Shown here in pieces: positions 16,893 to 25,878 of a DNA stretch of 64,000 bases. Position numbers and translations under genes: made by a program. This DNA comes from Faecalibacterium prausnitzii (GTDB lineage: Bacteria > Bacillota > Clostridia > Oscillospirales > Ruminococcaceae), in NCBI RefSeq assembly GCF_019967995.1, contig NZ_CP065377.1, positions 2,418,001-2,482,000 of the forward strand. Direction: 5' to 3'. Under the pieces are notes generated by a model, which did not search any database, was not told where the DNA came from, and was given only the letters and a program-made list of their open reading frames with translations. Position 1 is the first letter of the stretch. Every line of letters begins with the position of its first letter.

Positions 16893-18722
16893 ATGGCAGC
16901 AAAACAGGAATTTGCGTCCCGGTTCGCCAAACATAAAGATGAGCTGGAATGGCTGTTCATGGAACTGTACCACAACCGGGAAGGGCTGGAGGTTCTGGAA
17001 CAGGAGATGGCAGACGCCTACAACGCCCGCAGTGCCGAGCTGAAAGCGCTGGACAAGGCGCGCTCTGCCGACCCGGAGTGGTACAAGCGGGGCAATATGT
17101 TCGGCATGACCATGTACACCGACCTCTTTGCCGGAAATCTGAAAGAACTGGCGAAGAAGCTGCCCTACCTGAAAGAGCAGAAGCTGACCTATCTGCACCT
17201 GATGCCCCTTTTGCAGATGCCCCATCCCCACAATGACGGCGGCTATGCGGTGGAGGATTTCGACACCGTAGACCCGGCCCTTGGCACCAACAAGGATCTG
17301 GAAAACCTGACCCGTGAACTGCGGAAAGCCGGCATCAGCCTGTGTCTGGATTTTGTCATGAACCACACCGCCAGCACCCACCGCTGGGCGATGGCGGCAA
17401 AGGCGGGCGACCCGTGGTTTCAGGCCTATTACCATCTCTATGACGACCGCACCATCCCCGACCAGTACGAGCAGACTGTGCCGCAGGTGTTCCCCAACAC
17501 TGCACCCGGCAACTTTACATGGTGTGAGGAGATGCACAAGTGGGTGCTGACCACCTTCCACGACTACCAGTGGGATCTGAACTACGGAAACCCGGCGGTG
17601 TTCGTGGACATGACCAAGAGCATTCTGCACCTTGCAAATCTCGGTGTGGAAGTGTTCCGCATTGACGCAGTGCCTTATATCTGGAAGCAGCTGGGCACCA
17701 CCTGCCGCAATCTGCCGCAGGTGCACACCATTGTGCGGATGCTCCGCATGGTGCTGGAATGCGTCTGCCCGGCGGTCATCCTCAAGGGCGAGGTGGTCAT
17801 GGCACCCAAGGAGCTTGCCGCCTACTTCGGCACACCCGAAAAGCCGGAATGCCACATGCTCTACAACGTGTCCACCATGGTCAACCTGTGGGGTGCCCTT
17901 GCCAGCCGGGACACCCGGCTGCTGAAAGCGCAGCTGGATGCCCTCCACGCCCTGCCGGACAACTGCTGGTTCGTGAACTACCTGCGCTGCCACGATGACA
18001 TCGGCTGGGGTCTGGATGAAGCGGTGGAGAATAAGCTGGGCATCGACCCGCAGAAACACAAGGAATATCTGTACCACTTCTATGAGGGCAATTTCCCCGG
18101 CAGCTGGGCAAAGGGCGAGCTGTACAACTACGACCCTGCCACCGGCGATGCCCGGAGCTGCGGCACCACCGCCAGCCTGTGCGGCGTGGAGCAGGCACTG
18201 GAAAAGGACGACAAGACCGCACTGGACTACGCGGTGAAGCGCGACCTGCTGCTGCACACTGCCATGGCGTTTTTGCAGGGCTTCCCCATGCTGAACTGCG
18301 GCGATGAGATTGCACAACTCAACGGCTGGGATTACAAAAACGACCCCGACCGTGTGGAGGACAGCCGCAACCTGCACCGCACAAAATTCAACTGGGAGGA
18401 TGCAAAGCAGCGCACCCGGAAGGGCACGCTGCAAAACCAGCTGTGGCAGGGCATGGAGCAGCTGCGCCAAATGCGGGCAGACCCCTGCTTTGCCCCGGAT
18501 GCGTGGGTGACCACATGGGACAGCCATAACCCCGGCGTGCTGGCGCTGGTGCGCAAGCGCGGCGAGGAGACGCTGGTGGGACTGTTCAACTTTACCGAGT
18601 ACCCGGCAGGGGCAAGTCTGGACGCTCTGGGCGGTGAATATCACACCCCGGAGGGCACTTCCGTCTGGCTGGCGGATGTGGAGCTGGAGCCGTATCAGGC
18701 GCTGCTGGTAAAAAATAAATAA
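16893..18722 (+). CDS. GH13 amylosucrase-type sucrose-active enzyme
   Basis: The 609-residue protein has an N-terminal helical region, then the GH13 barrel: VMNHTAS, the nucleophile in GVEVFRIDAVPYIWK, acid/base glutamate in LKGEVVMAP, and YLRCHDDIGW. The last motif and the opening RGNMFGMTMYTDLFAGNL are typical of GH13 subfamily 4 (amylosucrase and sucrose hydrolase) rather than plain alpha-amylase. There is no signal peptide. It would split sucrose and either transfer glucose to an alpha-glucan or release it, with fructose going to the kinase encoded 3 bp upstream. Sucrose hydrolase versus polymerase cannot be settled by eye. Confidence 0.85.
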   Translation: MAAKQEFASRFAKHKDELEWLFMELYHNREGLEVLEQEMADAYNARSAELKALDKARSADPEWYKRGNMFGMTMYTDLFAGNLKELAKKLPYLKEQKLTYLHLMPLLQMPHPHNDGGYAVEDFDTVDPALGTNKDLENLTRELRKAGISLCLDFVMNHTASTHRWAMAAKAGDPWFQAYYHLYDDRTIPDQYEQTVPQVFPNTAPGNFTWCEEMHKWVLTTFHDYQWDLNYGNPAVFVDMTKSILHLANLGVEVFRIDAVPYIWKQLGTTCRNLPQVHTIVRMLRMVLECVCPAVILKGEVVMAPKELAAYFGTPEKPECHMLYNVSTMVNLWGALASRDTRLLKAQLDALHALPDNCWFVNYLRCHDDIGWGLDEAVENKLGIDPQKHKEYLYHFYEGNFPGSWAKGELYNYDPATGDARSCGTTASLCGVEQALEKDDKTALDYAVKRDLLLHTAMAFLQGFPMLNCGDEIAQLNGWDYKNDPDRVEDSRNLHRTKFNWEDAKQRTRKGTLQNQLWQGMEQLRQMRADPCFAPDAWVTTWDSHNPGVLALVRKRGEETLVGLFNFTEYPAGASLDALGGEYHTPEGTSVWLADVELEPYQALLVKNK

Positions 18723-18920
18723 GTAAAACGAGCCCACCTGGTTCTCTCTTTTTCCCAAAGTTTTCCTTATTTTTTCTTGCACCCTGCCGAAATCGGCGTG
18801 TTTTCAAAAGCTCGCGTTTGCGCAGCGGAGTGGAGCAATCATAACCTCGCGTGGAAACGCGGGGTATGCAGAACGGCCCCATAGGGGCCACAATACCAGC
18901 CGCGCCTAAAGGCGCACAAT
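18723..18920 (+). repeat. Intergenic patch with several hairpins and a dispersed repeat
   Basis: A segment at about 18745-18815 is closely similar to 46345-46415 (CCAAAGTTTTC, TTTTTCTTGCAC, CTGCCGAAA in order). After it come three short hairpins: CGCGTGGAAACGCG, GGCCCCATAGGGGCC and GCGCCTAAAGGCGC. The motif GCGTTTGCGCAGCGGAGTGGAGCAAT resembles the edge of the small repeat described at 52219-52320, shown here only in part. Confidence 0.5.
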
Positions 18921-18957
18921 GAGCGACGTCAACCGCATACTGACGTCGCTCTTACTT
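18921..18957 (+). terminator. Terminator of the LacI-amylosucrase operon
   Basis: GAGCGACGTCA pairs perfectly with TGACGTCGCTC around a 9-base loop; a short T-rich tail follows. Confidence 0.7.
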
Positions 18958-19035
18958 TCTCATACTATCCGCAGGTACTTCTGGCGAATCGTCGTCATCG
19001 AAGTCAGCTACATTCTTGAACGGATCTTCGTATTC
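18952..19035 (-). pseudogene. C-terminal remnant of an unknown mobile-element protein
   Basis: In one minus-strand frame 27 codons read EYEDPFKNVADFDDDDSPEV and end PADSMRK before TAA. The acidic tail looks like the end of a real protein, but nothing upstream continues it: the frame runs into the recombinase remnant. I do not recognise the family. Confidence 0.3.
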
Positions 19036-20181
19036 CTTGAAGGAAGAACGTCAAATCTTACGATTTGACGTTCAATATCTGGCGTGCCTCGCGCACTCAT
19101 ATCCGAACTTTTCTCCGCTTTCACGGCTTCCCTGAAAGCGACCGTTTCCGTACCTTCCTTATAATTAAAGGTAATGAGAATCTTATCATCGTAGAGATAG
19201 ATGGCATTGATGAAGGTATCCACCAGTGCCTGCCGCTGCTCCGGCTGGGTCATATCCAGCTTGCGGAAGCGGAGCAGCCATCGCAATCCAACTTTTTAAT
19301 CGTTTGCAACATCGTTGGATTGCATATCGCAAAATATGCCAGTCAGAACAGTATTCCAAACTTGCCCTTGCGATTGAACCGGACGAATTCTTCTTTCACC
19401 TTCGGCTTAGCCAGCCGCTCCTTGGTGGAGCTGGTCAGGATTCCGGCCTGAATCGCATTGAGCATATTCTGGATACCTGATTCCGCATCCCGGAGCTGCT
19501 TCTCATAGAGGGGAAGGTTGGTATTCTCCCGGTCCTGCAGCTCCATGACCTTGGCGATGATGGATTCCATAGCAGCATCGTCCCGGACAAGTTGCATGGT
19601 CTGATTGACCACCAAATTTTCCAGCCACTGTTTGCGGACGGTCTTTTTCTTGCAGCCCTTGTGCTTTTTTGCGGTAGCACATTCTCAAAACGGCGGTCGG
19701 CATTGATGGTGTACCCGAATGGAATCGCACCACCGGTAAACTTGCCTTTGAGAGCGTTCTCGGTCATGCCGCGCACGACCTTTTCGGACAGGTCAGCCGA
19801 GTAGTATTCCGCATAGCCCTCCAGAACAGACTCCAGAATGATGCCCTCCGGGCCAGCCGAAATGACTTCCGTAGCCGATACCAGCTTCACACCATTGCGT
19901 TTCAGCTGGGTCTTGTACCGTGCGCTGTCGTAGCGGTTCCGAGCAAAGCGGTCAAGTTTCCAGACGATGATAACATCAAAGATGCCACGTTCACTGTCTT
20001 TGATCATCTGTTGGAACTGCGGGCGGTTGTCCGTTTTTGCAGAAACGGCACGATCGATGTAGTGTTTGACCACCGTAAAGCCGTTCTTCTCCGCATAGGC
20101 GGTGCATTCCCGGATCTGACCTTCAATGGATTCTTCGCGCTGACTGTCAGTAGAATAGCGGGCATAGATCACGGCGGTCAT
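19008..20181 (-). pseudogene. Decayed large serine recombinase, copy 1
   Basis: The start is intact (MTAVIYARYSTDSQREESIE, catalytic serine in YARYS) and the resolvase domain reads well to about residue 170. After TINADRRFEN the middle of the protein (recombinase domain and first zinc cysteines, about 150 residues compared with copy 2) is deleted and the frame shifts near 19690. A second deletion removes residues between two ERL motifs, and a ~95-bp MITE-like insert with a stop splits the C-terminus near 19280-19374. The tail after the insert (RWLLRFRKLDMTQPEQRQ) is in a separate frame. It cannot make a functional integrase. Confidence 0.85.
19280..19374. mobile_element. MITE-like repeat B, copy 1 (inside recombinase copy 1)
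   Basis: A ~95-bp element starting ATCGCAATCCAACTTTTT and ending CCCTTGCGAT, so its ends are short inverted repeats (ATCGCAA/TTGCGAT). It contains an internal GTTGGATTGCATATCGCAAAATAT block. Other copies are at 20292-20388 and 51585-51680. It brings a stop codon into the recombinase frame. Confidence 0.65.
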
Positions 20182-20291
20182 GGCAGACGCCTCTCTTTAT
20201 ACGTCAATAAACGGTGGAACGTTCTTTCAAAGCAATGTTTCGTATAATGGATATACCACAGTTTTCAACTGAATGCAAGACTTTTTCCAAA

Positions 20292-20388
20292 TATTGCAAT
20301 TCAACTTTTTAATGCAACAGAAACAGCGTTGGATTGCATATCGCAAAATATGCTGTTTTCATGTTGCACTAATTTCTTGCCTTGCGAT
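20292..20388. mobile_element. MITE-like repeat B, copy 2
   Basis: This copy is diverged in its middle but keeps TTGCAATTCAACTTTTTAAT at the left, the internal GTTGGATTGCATATCGCAAA block and CCTTGCGAT at the right. It fills most of the gap between the recombinase remnant and the ABC transporter gene ending at 20406; the remainder (20182-20291) is recombinase 5' flank with a TATAAT-like motif. Confidence 0.55.
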
Positions 20389-20405
20389 AAAAGCCGCCAT
20401 CATTC

Positions 20406-22133
20406 TCAGATCGTCCAATTCTGGCTTGCCGACTGCAGATCCACCATGTGGGTATACAGCCCCTTCCGGGCGTACAGCTCTGCCGGGCTGCCCTGTTCGG
20501 CCACGATGCCGCCCGACAGCACCACCACCTGATCCGCACCGGCTACAGTGCGCATCCGGTGGGCAATGATCAGCACCGTCTTGTTCCGAATCAGCCGGGA
20601 AAGAGCCTCCTGAATGGCAGTTTCGTTTTCCACATCCAAGCTGGCGGTGGCCTCGTCCAGCAGGATGATAGGCGCATCCTTCAGAAAAGCACGGGCGATG
20701 GAAATGCGCTGACGCTCGCCGCCGGAAAGGGCGCAGCCGTTCTCGCCGATGTTCGTGTTCCACTTGTCCGGCAGCTTTTCGGCAAATTCCTCGCAGTTTG
20801 CCAGCTTTGCCGCCGCAAGGACCTCCTCGTCGGTGGCACCCTTGCGCCCCAGACGAATGTTTTCCAGGATCGTGTTGTCAAACAGCGTCACATCCTGAAA
20901 CACGATGGAATACAGGCTCATGAGCTTTTCCGGGTCGATTTGGGAAACCTCCATGCCGCCCACGGTGATGCTGCCCTTCTGGTAATCCCAGAACCGTGCT
21001 GCCAGCCGGGAAACAGTGGTCTTGCCGCCGCCGGAGGGGCCCACCAGTGCCGTGACCTCGCCCTGCTTTGCGGTAAAGGAAACATCCCGCAGCACCGTCT
21101 TGCCAGAGTTATAGGCAAAGCCCACATGGTCGAACACGATATCGCAGCCCTGATTGGTCAGCTGCTCGCTGCCGGTCTGCAGGGAAGCGTCCAGAATCTC
21201 ATTCATCCGCCCCACATTGGTACGCATGGCGATGACCGCCGCCAGATTCTGCAAAGCCCCCTGCATGGGGTCGTACATCCGGGATGCCGCCATCAGGAAC
21301 AGAAACAGGGTCAGTACATCGATACTGCCCTGCACCAGCAGCACCGAACCGGTGAGCGCCACCGACGCAATACCCAGCTTGAGCACCATGCCGGCGGAGG
21401 ACACAAACAGCGCTGTTTCCAGCTCTGCCACAATAGACTGCTTTTCCACTGCCCGAATTTTGTCGGAAAGGCCAGACAGATACCGCTGCTCCGCATTGCT
21501 GGCTTTCAGGTCCCGGAGGGTCTCGATGTACTCCTGAATGCCGTCCGCACAGGCCATTTTCGCCGCCATGGTCCTGGCCTGCACCTTATCCTGTACCCGA
21601 TAGCTGCCCACCACGATGGCAGCGGATACCGGAATGACCCACAGAGCCGCCAGTGCCATCCGCCACTCAAAGGCGAACAGGCTCAGGGCAATGAGCACGG
21701 TAGAGATGAGGGAACCGAACAGACCGGGGATGAAGTGGGAGCAGTCCTTTTCCAGTACCTCGCAGTCCGCCATGATGGTGCTGGTCAGGTCGGCAAGATC
21801 CCGCTTGCCAAAGAAGGACAAGGGCAGCTTGCGCAGCCGCTCTGCAAGGGTCAGGCGGCGGGTGCCGCTCTCTTTATAGGTGGTAAAATAGGTGCCGTTG
21901 TACTGGAACCATGTGGTCAGCAAAATCAGCGCAAAGCAGGCCGCACACCCCAGCAGATAAAAGGCGGTTCTCCCGCTCGCGGAGCCTGCCAGCAGATCTT
22001 TTACCAGAAGATACAGCAGCCCGGTGGGCAGCATGAACGCTATGTTTTGGAACGCACAGGCCAGAACGCCCTTTACAAGCCCCTTTGCGCCCTCCGGGGA
22101 GCTGGCCGTGGCGTGTTGAATTTTTTCGATCAT
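20406..22133 (-). CDS. ABC transporter, fused membrane and ATPase domains (partner 2)
   Basis: The 575-residue half-transporter has six membrane spans (about residues 1-320) then an ATPase with Walker A GPSGGGKTTV, signature LSGGERQRISIARA and Walker B ILLDEATASLD. The gene starts 3 bp after the stop of its partner, so they very likely form a heterodimer. This two-gene arrangement with an AraC regulator and a lipoprotein upstream resembles the YbtP/YbtQ-type siderophore importers, which have an exporter fold. Export of a small molecule or drug is the main alternative. Confidence 0.88.
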   Translation of the reverse strand: MIEKIQHATASSPEGAKGLVKGVLACAFQNIAFMLPTGLLYLLVKDLLAGSASGRTAFYLLGCAACFALILLTTWFQYNGTYFTTYKESGTRRLTLAERLRKLPLSFFGKRDLADLTSTIMADCEVLEKDCSHFIPGLFGSLISTVLIALSLFAFEWRMALAALWVIPVSAAIVVGSYRVQDKVQARTMAAKMACADGIQEYIETLRDLKASNAEQRYLSGLSDKIRAVEKQSIVAELETALFVSSAGMVLKLGIASVALTGSVLLVQGSIDVLTLFLFLMAASRMYDPMQGALQNLAAVIAMRTNVGRMNEILDASLQTGSEQLTNQGCDIVFDHVGFAYNSGKTVLRDVSFTAKQGEVTALVGPSGGGKTTVSRLAARFWDYQKGSITVGGMEVSQIDPEKLMSLYSIVFQDVTLFDNTILENIRLGRKGATDEEVLAAAKLANCEEFAEKLPDKWNTNIGENGCALSGGERQRISIARAFLKDAPIILLDEATASLDVENETAIQEALSRLIRNKTVLIIAHRMRTVAGADQVVVLSGGIVAEQGSPAELYARKGLYTHMVDLQSASQNWTI

Positions 22134-22136
22134 CCT

Positions 22137-23906
22137 TTACCCCTCCTTTGCGACCTTCCACTGCACCGAGGCCTGATAATCCTGCCACATCCGGGCAAAC
22201 AGGCCGTTCTGCGCGCACAGTTCGTCCTTTGTGCCGGTCTCCGTAATACGCCCATCCTGCACCACATAGATGCAGTCGGCGTTGGCTACGGTAGACAGGC
22301 GGTGTGCGATCATCAGCACGGTTTTGCCCTTGGCAAGTCGGGCAAAGGCTGCCTGCACTTTAGCTTCATTATCCGGGTCGGCAAAGGCGGTGGCCTCGTC
22401 CAGGATCAGGATGGGTGCATTTTTCAGCATGGCGCGGGCAATGGCAATGCGCTGCTGCTCGCCGCCGGACAGATACACGCCCTTGGTGCCAATGACGGTA
22501 TGGATGCCCGCCGGGAACTTTTCTATAATATCCATGCACTGCGCGGCTTTCAACGCTGCCAGCACCTCGGCTTCGGTGGCCTGCGGTCTGCCCAGACGGA
22601 CGTTATCCAGAATGCTGCCCTTGAGCAGGCGGCTGTTCTGGAACACAAAGGAGATGGCATCCATCAGCTCTTCCTTGGGGATATCCCGCACATCCGCTCC
22701 GCCCACCCGGATGCTGCCGCTCTGCACATCAAAGAATCGGCAGACAAGGTTTGCCAGCGTGGATTTTCCGCCGCCGGAGGGGCCCACAAAAGCCACAGTC
22801 CGTCCCGGCTGAATGTCCAGAGAAACGCCCTTGATGACCTCGGTTTTTCCGTCGTAGCTGAAATGCACATCCCGCAACGTGACAGAGGAATCCTTCGGGT
22901 GCTGCGGAACAGCCTGAACCTGCATGGGTGCTGCCTCCAGCACCGAGTCGATGCGTGCCAGCGCATCCGCTACCACCATCTTGTTCTCGCTCATGTACAT
23001 TATGCGGGTCAAAGTCAGGGAGATCACCGGCGTGATGATGATATAGAACAGCAGGTTCAGCAGAAATTCCGGGGTCACGCCGTGAGCCGTGAACAGCAGC
23101 CCGCCCGCGATCAGAAAGGCGAACACGCCGTTGACGGCGGCGGTGTAGAACATCATGGGCAGGCGCAGTTCTTTGGTATAGGAGATGACCCACTTTTCGT
23201 ACTCATCAATGGCGGCCTTGAACTTTTTGAAGGAAAACACACTCTGCCCGAAGGTCTTGACCACCGGAATGCCCCGGACGTATTCCACTGCCTCATTGGA
23301 CATGGCCTCCAAGGCGTTGCCGTACTGCCGCATTTTTTCAGCCATCCGCTTGCCGGTCATGGTCGCCATAATGAGGAAAGCCAGCACCACCGGCGCAAGG
23401 CTCAGCAGACCCAGCCTCCAGTCGAACGCCAGCAGCAGCACCAGCAGCCCCACCGGGGTGGCGATGGCGTTGTACTGGTCGGGCAGCTGGTGGGCAAGAT
23501 AGGTCTCGGCGGCTCCGGTGCTTTCGTGGATGATCTTGCGCAGCTTGCCGCTGCCAAAAGTTTCGGCAAAGCCCAGCGGCAGCACCGCCAAATGCTCCGA
23601 CACCGCCAGCCGCAGATTGGTCGCCACCCGGAACGCCGACAGGTGGGAGCACATCAGCGCCGCAATGTAAACAAGGTAAGACAACACTGCAAATAACACT
23701 GCCATCCAGCCATAATGCGGGATGTTCACCGCCTGCGCATAGTCAGGTGCGACAGCCAGCACATCCCGCAAGATCATCCAGATATAGAGGAACGGGATCA
23801 GCGCCATCAGTGCGCTGACAGCGGAGAGCACCAGTGAAGCATAGGTGAATACCCGATGTCCGCCTGCATAGCCCATCAGCCGGGAAAAGTCCGATCGTTT
23901 TTTCAA
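22137..23906 (-). CDS. ABC transporter, fused membrane and ATPase domains (partner 1)
   Basis: The 589-residue half-transporter has a six-span membrane domain and an ATPase with Walker A GPSGGGKSTL, signature LSGGEQQRIAIARA and Walker B ILILDEATAFADPDNE. In place of the usual ASxD after Walker B it has the AFADPDNE variant, common in IrtA/YbtP-like half-transporters. It is encoded directly upstream of partner 2. A gap of about 70 bp separates it from the lipoprotein gene, which is probably in the same transcript. Confidence 0.88.
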   Translation of the reverse strand: MKKRSDFSRLMGYAGGHRVFTYASLVLSAVSALMALIPFLYIWMILRDVLAVAPDYAQAVNIPHYGWMAVLFAVLSYLVYIAALMCSHLSAFRVATNLRLAVSEHLAVLPLGFAETFGSGKLRKIIHESTGAAETYLAHQLPDQYNAIATPVGLLVLLLAFDWRLGLLSLAPVVLAFLIMATMTGKRMAEKMRQYGNALEAMSNEAVEYVRGIPVVKTFGQSVFSFKKFKAAIDEYEKWVISYTKELRLPMMFYTAAVNGVFAFLIAGGLLFTAHGVTPEFLLNLLFYIIITPVISLTLTRIMYMSENKMVVADALARIDSVLEAAPMQVQAVPQHPKDSSVTLRDVHFSYDGKTEVIKGVSLDIQPGRTVAFVGPSGGGKSTLANLVCRFFDVQSGSIRVGGADVRDIPKEELMDAISFVFQNSRLLKGSILDNVRLGRPQATEAEVLAALKAAQCMDIIEKFPAGIHTVIGTKGVYLSGGEQQRIAIARAMLKNAPILILDEATAFADPDNEAKVQAAFARLAKGKTVLMIAHRLSTVANADCIYVVQDGRITETGTKDELCAQNGLFARMWQDYQASVQWKVAKEG

Positions 23907-23974
23907 TCAAATCACATCCTTACCGTAATATTGCCATGCGTACCGCCTGACATGACCGGGTGCGCATGTGCCGT

Positions 23975-24730
23975 TTATTCTGCCTCAGACAAATTTTCCG
24001 TGACGAAAAGTTCAATGACATTTTCCATAGTTGCCTGATCATAGTCCTCTGCGATGGCGGCAGCATTCCAATAAGCATAATTTCCTTCATACCAGCTCTG
24101 CAGGTCGTCGAGATCCTCTGCATAGCGGAATTCCAGATGATACGTCGTTTCCATCGTATCGGGCGCAAAGGCAAAGTAGGTAAACTCCCCGGAATCCGCA
24201 TCCTCGCTCTGGTAGAAGAGGAAGCTGTTTTCATTGTCCACATCCAGTTTCTGGTAGGTGTGTGCAAACACTTTCTGTCCTTGCGCATCCAGACCGGTGA
24301 TGGTGTCGCCATTCATCACGAATTTTTCCACGCCGCCCAGAAAATAGCAGTTGAACGCCGTGCTGTCCGGATCTGCTGCATATTTTTCAACAGCCTCCTC
24401 GCCATACGGCTCTGCCATGCACATTCCCAGCAGCATATCCGTAGCCGATTCCGCATTGTCCTCGCCTACCAGCGGAGTCGCAGCGTCGATCCACAAATTC
24501 CGGTATTCACTCTTTGCCATCTCCGGGAACAGTTCCACATAAGTCCCGCTGATACCAGACAGATAATCCTCCGCATCCATTACCTGACTTGCGGAAGCCG
24601 AAGAAGCCACCGAGGAGGAAACGCTGGATGCCGAAGACGCTGTGCTTGCGCTCTGCTGGCCGCAGCCGACAGCAGACAGCAGGCAGACCGCAGACAAGGC
24701 CACTGCAACAAATTTCTTTTTCATCATCAT
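23975..24730 (-). CDS. Lipoprotein of unknown function upstream of the ABC pair
   Basis: The 251-residue protein has a lipoprotein signal with lipobox LSAVGC, then a serine/alanine-rich linker (about residues 25-48) and an acidic soluble domain containing GMCMAEPYGEEAVEKYA and MNGDTITGLDAQGQKVF. No family is recognised. GGAGGT precedes the ATG. The gene lies between the AraC regulator and the ABC pair in the same direction, so a surface role in the transport function is likely. A degenerate TTAG-N6-CTTA site lies at 24755-24768, just upstream. Confidence 0.72.
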   Translation of the reverse strand: MMMKKKFVAVALSAVCLLSAVGCGQQSASTASSASSVSSSVASSASASQVMDAEDYLSGISGTYVELFPEMAKSEYRNLWIDAATPLVGEDNAESATDMLLGMCMAEPYGEEAVEKYAADPDSTAFNCYFLGGVEKFVMNGDTITGLDAQGQKVFAHTYQKLDVDNENSFLFYQSEDADSGEFTYFAFAPDTMETTYHLEFRYAEDLDDLQSWYEGNYAYWNAAAIAEDYDQATMENVIELFVTENLSEAE

Positions 24731-24754
24731 ATGAAAGTACCTCCGGTTTTAAAG

Positions 24755-24768
24755 TAAGTTTGTTCTAA
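24755..24768. promoter_or_regulatory. Degenerate DtxR-type site upstream of the lipoprotein gene
   Basis: Read on the minus strand it is TTAG-AACAAA-CTTA, one mismatch from TTAG-N6-CTAA. It lies 25 bp ahead of the lipoprotein start. The mismatch makes this the weakest of the series. Confidence 0.35.
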
Positions 24769-24803
24769 CCGCTCTGTACTTTAGCATATTTTTCGGCCGT
24801 GGA

Positions 24804-25781
24804 CTACTCCATTCTGATTTCCCTGCTCCGTTTTGCGAGTCCATTTGCGTGGGTGCGGTACTGCGACGGGGTCGTTCCATATCGTTTCCGGAAAGCCTCC
24901 GAAAACTTGCTGGCGTTGTCATATCCTGCATTCTGTGCGATCTGCGTAATGGGCTTTGCGCTCCGGACAAGCTCTACGGCAGCCTGTTCCAGACGGTATT
25001 CCTTGATATAGTGGTATACTGGCACACCGTAGACCTGTTTGAACATTTTTTGCAGGTGCGAAACCGAGATCCCGTGTTCTTCTGCCAGCTGCGCAAGGGA
25101 GACATACCCCTCCCGGTTTGTCAGAAGGTGATCCCGGAGATGGTGTGCCAGTTCGGTCTGTTCGGTAGAACAGTACAAGTCCGTTCCTTCCTCCTGCGGA
25201 ATGCGGCTCAGCAGCATCAACAGCTCCACCACCTTGAGCCGCAGGAACCGGAGATCCATGTAGGGCGCATTTTCGTACAATTCCCGGAAAACGTGCTCAC
25301 AGCGGGGTCCTGCCGTACCGAACATGAACCATCGGTTTCCCAGAAGATTCTGCTTCAGTACCGCAAAATCCACCGAAAAGCCCGGTGCGTTCTTCTCAAG
25401 CCAGTTCTGAGCGGCTGCTGGATCAACTTCCAGACACAGCCCTTCGTAACAGCCCAGCGGGAACCGTGACTCTGAACGTGTTCCATGCCGTCCGTCGTAG
25501 CAGCTGACGGCCATATCCCCCAGCTTTAGCAGAACGCTATCACGCATGGAAAAGCTGGTTTCAAAACGGCCATTGATGCAGAAATTGATCTCTATCATAC
25601 CAATCTGCGTGCGGATTTCCGTATAGGTCTCCATCTCCAGCCGCAGCAGCATAATCCCCACGCCATCAAACAGCCGGTAATAGTGAATTTCTCCACTTCC
25701 GGCCGCATTTTCAAAGCCGCCTGTTTGTCCGGGATTATAGGGAGTGACCCCCGTTTTGTCATGAAAAATGATATCAATCAT
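24804..25781 (-). CDS. AraC-family regulator, PchR/YbtA-like
   Basis: The 325-residue protein has a long N-terminal sensing domain and a C-terminal double helix-turn-helix (about 225-320: SLAQLAEEHGISVSHLQKMF and QIAQNAGYDNASKFSEAFRK). The middle of the sensing domain (MIEINFCINGRFETSF, SCYDGRHGTRS) resembles regulators of siderophore uptake such as PchR. It is followed in the same direction by a lipoprotein and the ABC pair, which it probably activates when their substrate is present. There is no strong ribosome binding site at the ATG. Confidence 0.82.
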   Translation of the reverse strand: MIDIIFHDKTGVTPYNPGQTGGFENAAGSGEIHYYRLFDGVGIMLLRLEMETYTEIRTQIGMIEINFCINGRFETSFSMRDSVLLKLGDMAVSCYDGRHGTRSESRFPLGCYEGLCLEVDPAAAQNWLEKNAPGFSVDFAVLKQNLLGNRWFMFGTAGPRCEHVFRELYENAPYMDLRFLRLKVVELLMLLSRIPQEEGTDLYCSTEQTELAHHLRDHLLTNREGYVSLAQLAEEHGISVSHLQKMFKQVYGVPVYHYIKEYRLEQAAVELVRSAKPITQIAQNAGYDNASKFSEAFRKRYGTTPSQYRTHANGLAKRSREIRME

Positions 25782-25878
25782 ACTGTCGAATCAGCTTTTT
25801 CGGTTTCTCCGTCTTCATCTTTTTTGCCTCCGATTGCAGTTCATGATTCTGCTTTTCATTTGGGCAATTTCCAACTTC

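Noticed and set aside
15966..18782. A 938-codon minus-strand open frame antisense to fructokinase and the GH13 gene
   Set aside because: It is a shadow caused by GC-rich codon bias of the real genes; its translation is rich in His, Gln and Val with no family motif and no ribosome site.
20448..23696. A 1082-codon plus-strand open frame over the ABC pair
   Set aside because: Antisense shadow of two clear ABC genes; composition is not protein-like.
20406..23906. Plain multidrug exporter as the firm call for the ABC pair
   Set aside because: The domain layout allows it, but the AraC sensor, lipoprotein and metal-type sites nearby favour a siderophore-type role; kept as an alternative.
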